Assembly: GCA_964628835.1 (NCBI GenBank) | Contig: CAZVME010000073.1 | Coordinates: 1 to 16,181 of the forward strand | Direction of reading: 5' to 3' | Length of the DNA: 16,181 nt | From: JAAGZL01 sp964628835 | Lineage (GTDB): Bacteria; Pseudomonadota; Gammaproteobacteria; Chromatiales; Chromatiaceae | Shown: positions 12,794 through 16,181 of the stretch, in pieces | How the letters are laid out: the number at the start of each line of letters is the position of its first letter | Numbering within the stretch: position 1 is the first letter of the stretch | Notes under the pieces: generated by a model | Seen by the model: only the letters and a program-made list of their open reading frames with translations | Told to the model about the DNA's origin: nothing | Databases searched by the model: none | Program-made: the position numbers and the translations under genes

Positions 12794-15340
12794 ATGCTTA
12801 CAAAAACAGTATCTTATTTGCGAGATCTTAGTTTGGCGCGTAAGGTCGCCGTGTTTATAGTGCTTATCTTGCTGGCATTTGCCTTCATTGTGCAACAGTA
12901 CCAGCATAGCCTGTCATTCTTAGATAAGTCAGAAAGAGAAAGTCAGGCGCTATGGGAGGTAGGTGCGCTTATTCACAAAATCCAGGCCGACATACTGGCG
13001 GTTAGGCAACCGGAAGAGGAGTTTCTACTACGGGATGATCTTGGTCTGGTGGACGAACACAGCGAAAAGATGGATTTGATCTATGTCACCATGGATCAGC
13101 TACGACCAATACTTGATAGAAGATCGCAAGGGTTTTTAGTCAAGAAGCTGAGTCAGGCCCTGAGCGGCTACAGTAAGAGCTTTACTGAGGTAGTGGATCA
13201 GAAGGTAAGGCTTGGTTTGGATAGGGATGCCGGCCTGATCGGGCGGATGCATAAAGCCTTTGGCGAGGTTGAAGGTGCGGTGAAGGTCAGCAGTGACTTG
13301 GCGTTAGCCTACCGGGTTGAGGTGATGCGGAGTGATGCGAAGGACTTCCTTAATTATAAGGAAGAGCAGTACTTTCAACAGCTGGTGCAGGATGAAAAAT
13401 TGCTGCTGAAACAGGTGGACATCTTGGAGCTGGATCAATCCAAGAAAAAAATACTTATCGACAAGATTGATGGCTACCGCAATAGCCTTCACCAGATCTA
13501 CGCTGGTATTGGCGAACTCGACACAAGCGTGGCCAAGCTGCGAAGGATTGCCAGCGCCCTGACGCCGGTGCTGGATGAGTTGCGGGTTCAGGGCGAGGTG
13601 ATGCAGGCTGGAAACAAAGAGTCTGCCGCTGTGGCCAGGGCTGCTGTGGAACGGCGCTTTCTTATAACTATCATTCTGGTGGCGATGGTGGTAACCCTGG
13701 TGCTTTGGTTTGCCGCGCGCGGAATAGTTGCCGGTGTGCGTCGGGCAGCAGAGATCGGCTCAAATGTGGCTCAAGGCGATCTCTCCAATCAGGTGCTGTC
13801 CAGAAGCAATGATGAGGTTGGCTCCCTGCTCAAGACCCTGGACCGGATGCAGACCCAGCTCAAGCAGAGTATTGAGAGGGATCGCAATATCGGCCTTGAG
13901 GCGCTACGTATTCAAACCGCGCTGGATAATGTATCCACCAGTGTTCTGGTGCTGGATAAGAGCCATGCAATCATCTATATGAACCGGAGTGCCCAGGAGC
14001 TGTTTGAGTATGTTGAAGCAGGTATCCGGGAGGAGATACCGGAATTTTCTGCAGCAGCCCTGGCAGATGGAACGGTTTCTGATCTGTACTGTGACTTGGA
14101 GTTTAACCCCGCCATGCTGGATGAGATGAGGGATATTCACTGGGTCAGGATATCCATGGGCGGTTATAGCTTCGATGTGACCACCAGTGCCGTGCATAGC
14201 AGTGAGGGCGAGCACATCGGTAGCGCCATGGAGTGGAATGATGTGACAGATCAGGTGCGGGTTGAGCAGGAGGTGGGCAAAGTAATAGCAGCGGTCTCTG
14301 CTGGTAATTTTGAGCAGCTCATCAGCCTGACCGATAAACAGGGCTTTTATCGCTCCCTTGGTGCTGGTATCAATCAGATCACCAATACGGTATCTGAAAG
14401 TATTGTGGAGATGGACCTGGTGCTGGGCCATCTGGCGGATGGGCATCTGTCAGGCCGGATGACAGGGGGCAGACGCGGGGCGTTTGGGAGTCTTGCGGGT
14501 AGCACCAATCTAACCATCTCCAAGTTGGATGAGATTGTGACCGATATCCGAGGGGTGGCAGGCCTGATTGCAACCCTGTCCAATGAGATCTCTAATGGTA
14601 ACGCCAACATGTCTCGTCGCACTGAGTCCCAGGCCACCAGCCTGGAAGAGACGGCATCCACCATGGAAGAGTTTACCGGAACCATCAAAAGCAATGCCGA
14701 AAGTGCGCGTGAGGCCAGCAAACTGGCGGATGATGCCAAGGGGCTGGCGGAAAAAGGTGGAGTGGTGGTAGATGAGGCGATAGAGGCGATGCAGGAGATC
14801 ACCGATGCCAGTGGAAAAATATCAGACATCATCGGCGTCATAAACGATATCGCATTTCAGACTAATCTGTTGGCTCTCAATGCCTCCGTGGAAGCCGCCC
14901 GCGCCGGAGAGCAGGGTCGGGGTTTTGCCGTGGTGGCAACCGAGGTGCGAAATCTGGCCGGGCGCAGCGCCCAGGCCGCTAAGGAGATCAAGGGTTTGAT
15001 CCAGAACAGCTCCAGCAAGGTTGAATCCGGCACCCAGTTGGTGAATCAGTCGGGAGAAAATCTGAAGGAGATAGTGCTGGCGGCACATAAGGTGGACCAG
15101 ATCATCTTTGAGATTGCTACGGCGAGTCGGGAACAGTCCATTGGAGTGGAGCAGGTCAACAGCGCCATTACCGATATGGATGGAGTGACGCAACAGAATG
15201 CCGCGCTGGCAGAAGAGACCTCGGCTGTGAGTTACTCCCTGGCGGAGCAGGCCTACAAGCTAGAGCAGGCGATCAAGTTTTTCAGCAACGATGATGAGGG
15301 GCAGCAGGCCCGTCAAGGCCCTGATCTGAAAGCAGTCTAG
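12794..15340 (+). CDS. Methyl-accepting chemotaxis protein with large periplasmic sensor, HAMP and PAS domains
   Basis: This is an 848-residue chemoreceptor. Membrane helix 1 is at about 17-37. An all-helical periplasmic region (38-287, about 250 residues) has the size of the helical bimodular (HBM) type. Membrane helix 2 is at 288-308. A HAMP domain follows (about 309-362, with the NDEVG motif), then a PAS domain (about 370-485, ALDNVSTSVLVLDKSHAIIY), two HAMP-like segments (about 489-531 and 538-582) and the methyl-accepting signalling domain (about 583-830). The CheA/CheW-binding tip (IAFQTNLLALNASVEAARAG to RNLAGRSAQAA) is intact, so it should signal. It ends in DLKAV, with no NWETF-type pentapeptide for CheR/CheB docking. 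The ligand is unknown. Start ATG 12794 has only a weak ribosome site (TGGATAG). No che genes are nearby. Confidence 0.93.
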   Translation: MLTKTVSYLRDLSLARKVAVFIVLILLAFAFIVQQYQHSLSFLDKSERESQALWEVGALIHKIQADILAVRQPEEEFLLRDDLGLVDEHSEKMDLIYVTMDQLRPILDRRSQGFLVKKLSQALSGYSKSFTEVVDQKVRLGLDRDAGLIGRMHKAFGEVEGAVKVSSDLALAYRVEVMRSDAKDFLNYKEEQYFQQLVQDEKLLLKQVDILELDQSKKKILIDKIDGYRNSLHQIYAGIGELDTSVAKLRRIASALTPVLDELRVQGEVMQAGNKESAAVARAAVERRFLITIILVAMVVTLVLWFAARGIVAGVRRAAEIGSNVAQGDLSNQVLSRSNDEVGSLLKTLDRMQTQLKQSIERDRNIGLEALRIQTALDNVSTSVLVLDKSHAIIYMNRSAQELFEYVEAGIREEIPEFSAAALADGTVSDLYCDLEFNPAMLDEMRDIHWVRISMGGYSFDVTTSAVHSSEGEHIGSAMEWNDVTDQVRVEQEVGKVIAAVSAGNFEQLISLTDKQGFYRSLGAGINQITNTVSESIVEMDLVLGHLADGHLSGRMTGGRRGAFGSLAGSTNLTISKLDEIVTDIRGVAGLIATLSNEISNGNANMSRRTESQATSLEETASTMEEFTGTIKSNAESAREASKLADDAKGLAEKGGVVVDEAIEAMQEITDASGKISDIIGVINDIAFQTNLLALNASVEAARAGEQGRGFAVVATEVRNLAGRSAQAAKEIKGLIQNSSSKVESGTQLVNQSGENLKEIVLAAHKVDQIIFEIATASREQSIGVEQVNSAITDMDGVTQQNAALAEETSAVSYSLAEQAYKLEQAIKFFSNDDEGQQARQGPDLKAV

Positions 15341-15362
15341 CCGGGGCAGGTTTCACCCGGCT
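15339..15362 (+). terminator. Hairpin at the end of the chemoreceptor gene
   Basis: AGCCGGG (15339-15345) pairs with CCCGGCT (15356-15362) around a 10-base loop, overlapping the stop codon. The stem is GC-rich but no T run follows (GTGGGG). It may be a partial or factor-assisted terminator. Confidence 0.35.
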
Positions 15363-15462
15363 GTGGGGTGTGAGTCAGGGCAATATGCTTCCCTGTCGCA
15401 ACGAGCTATAAATATTTTCCGCAGGGCTGTTCAAGACACCTGCAATTATCTACGGTTTCGCA

Positions 15463-15530
15463 TAAAATGCCCCTTTTGGCCACTTACAATGGCCTTTATT
15501 ACCCTGAGGATGGGTTGAATCCAATCAGGG
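15463..15530 (+). promoter_or_regulatory. hisB leader with possible -10 element and two hairpins
   Basis: TAAAAT (15463-15468) is a possible -10 element; the -35 match is poor. Downstream, GGCCA (15478-15482) and TGGCC (15490-15494) form a short hairpin followed by TTTATT, resembling a weak terminator. A larger hairpin follows: CCCTGAGGAT (15502-15511) pairs with ATCC (15519-15522) and TCAGGG (15525-15530), with a bulged AA. The second ends just before the hisB ribosome site (GGAG, 15536-15539). There is no run of His codons, so a classical his attenuator is not supported. Confidence 0.35.
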
Positions 15531-15546
15531 CAAGTGGAGCACAAGC

Positions 15547-16137
15547 ATGCAGCGAAGCGCGCAGATAGAGCGCTCTACCCTAGAGACCAAGATCAGCGTC
15601 AGCGTTGACCTGGACGGTAAGGGTGAGTCCTCACTAACCACCGGCATGCCGTTTCTGGAGCACATGCTGGATCAGGTGGCACGTCACGGCATGATGGATA
15701 TCAGCATCCAGGCTGAGGGTGACCTGCACATAGATGGGCATCACACTGCAGAGGATATTGGCATCACTCTGGGTCAGGCTATGGCCATGGCCGTGGGTGA
15801 CAAGAAGGGTATCCGGCGTTATGGCCACGCCTATGTGCCGCTGGATGAGGCCTTGGCGCGAGTGGTGGTGGACTTCTCCGGTCGGGCTGGACTGGAGTTC
15901 GCGGTGGAGTTTCCGCGGGCTACAGTGGGCGACTTTGATACCGAGCTGTTCTACGAGTTCTTTCAGGGGTTTGTAAACCACGCGGGAGTAACCCTGCACG
16001 TGGACAGTCTGCGTGGGCGTAACGCACACCACATTGCCGAGACTTTGTTCAAGGCCTTTGGGCGCGCCCTGCGCATGGCGTTGGAACCGGATCCGCGCAT
16101 GACCGGTATCACCCCATCCACCAAGGGTTCTCTCTGA
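15547..16137 (+). CDS. hisB: Imidazoleglycerol-phosphate dehydratase
   Basis: HisB dehydrates imidazole glycerol phosphate to imidazole acetol phosphate, a step of cytosolic histidine synthesis. The 196-residue protein is the monofunctional form; the fused N-terminal phosphatase of E. coli HisB is absent. The paired metal-binding motifs are complete: MPFLEHMLDQVARHG (34-48), DGHHTAED (63-70), VNHAGVTLH (143-151) and NAHHIAETLFKAFGRAL (159-175). The C-terminal STKGSL is family-typical. ATG 15547 has GGAG seven bases upstream. In many gammaproteobacteria hisB leads a hisB-hisH-hisA-hisF cluster, and another gene appears to begin 28 bases downstream in this window. Confidence 0.97.
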   Translation: MQRSAQIERSTLETKISVSVDLDGKGESSLTTGMPFLEHMLDQVARHGMMDISIQAEGDLHIDGHHTAEDIGITLGQAMAMAVGDKKGIRRYGHAYVPLDEALARVVVDFSGRAGLEFAVEFPRATVGDFDTELFYEFFQGFVNHAGVTLHVDSLRGRNAHHIAETLFKAFGRALRMALEPDPRMTGITPSTKGSL

Positions 16138-16165
16138 TTCAATTGTCTAGTTGGATAGTAAATTA

Positions 16166-16181
16166 ATGTCGAAATCAATAG
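16166..16181 (+). CDS. Start of a following gene (possibly hisH), cut by the window edge
   Basis: ATG at 16166 begins MSKSI and runs off the right edge. GGAT (16153-16156) is a weak ribosome site at slightly long spacing. Position directly after hisB and the N-terminal pattern are consistent with the glutamine amidotransferase subunit HisH, but only five codons are visible, so the identity is inferred from the usual gene order. Confidence 0.3.

Overview
The window looks like a stretch of a gammaproteobacterial chromosome. ArgE, Can, IlvD, TypA/BipA, Dtd, HisB and a YgiM-type SH3/anchor protein all read as close relatives of the E. coli proteins from memory of those sequences. Gene order does not match E. 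coli, and I cannot name a genus from the sequence alone. Coding density is high and base composition looks even. I see no insertion sequence with a transposase, no prophage, no CRISPR array, and no tRNA or rRNA gene.

Left part (1-4281): the 3' end of a DUF192 protein converges with argE (acetylornithine deacetylase). Divergent from argE is a two-gene unit: a MotA/TolQ/ExbB-type inner-membrane channel protein and a MotB/OmpA-type partner. The partner has one N-terminal membrane helix with an aspartate, a very long coiled coil and a C-terminal peptidoglycan-binding domain. This looks like an ion-driven stator or motor of unassigned function and is the most interesting system in the window. It resembles the ZorAB pair only in general architecture.

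Middle part (4282-8865): a small, cysteine-rich exported protein of unknown function, a beta-carbonic anhydrase (can), and ilvD for branched-chain amino acid synthesis. Convergent with ilvD is an SH3b-coiled-coil-membrane-anchor protein (YgiM/TIGR04211 type). A 554-base non-coding region follows. It holds an AT-rich stretch and four consensus DnaA boxes, two of them forming a perfect inverted pair.

Right part (8866-16181): typA/bipA, then a prolyl iminopeptidase gene whose promoter geometry suggests a leaderless mRNA next to a 9-bp inverted repeat. Next come a small MITE-like non-coding element, dtd, a large multi-domain methyl-accepting chemotaxis protein, and hisB. The likely first codons of the next gene lie at the right edge. 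Most genes are housekeeping. The parts worth follow-up are the motor-like pair with its neighbouring exported protein, the DnaA-box region, and the small regulatory and repeat structures between genes.
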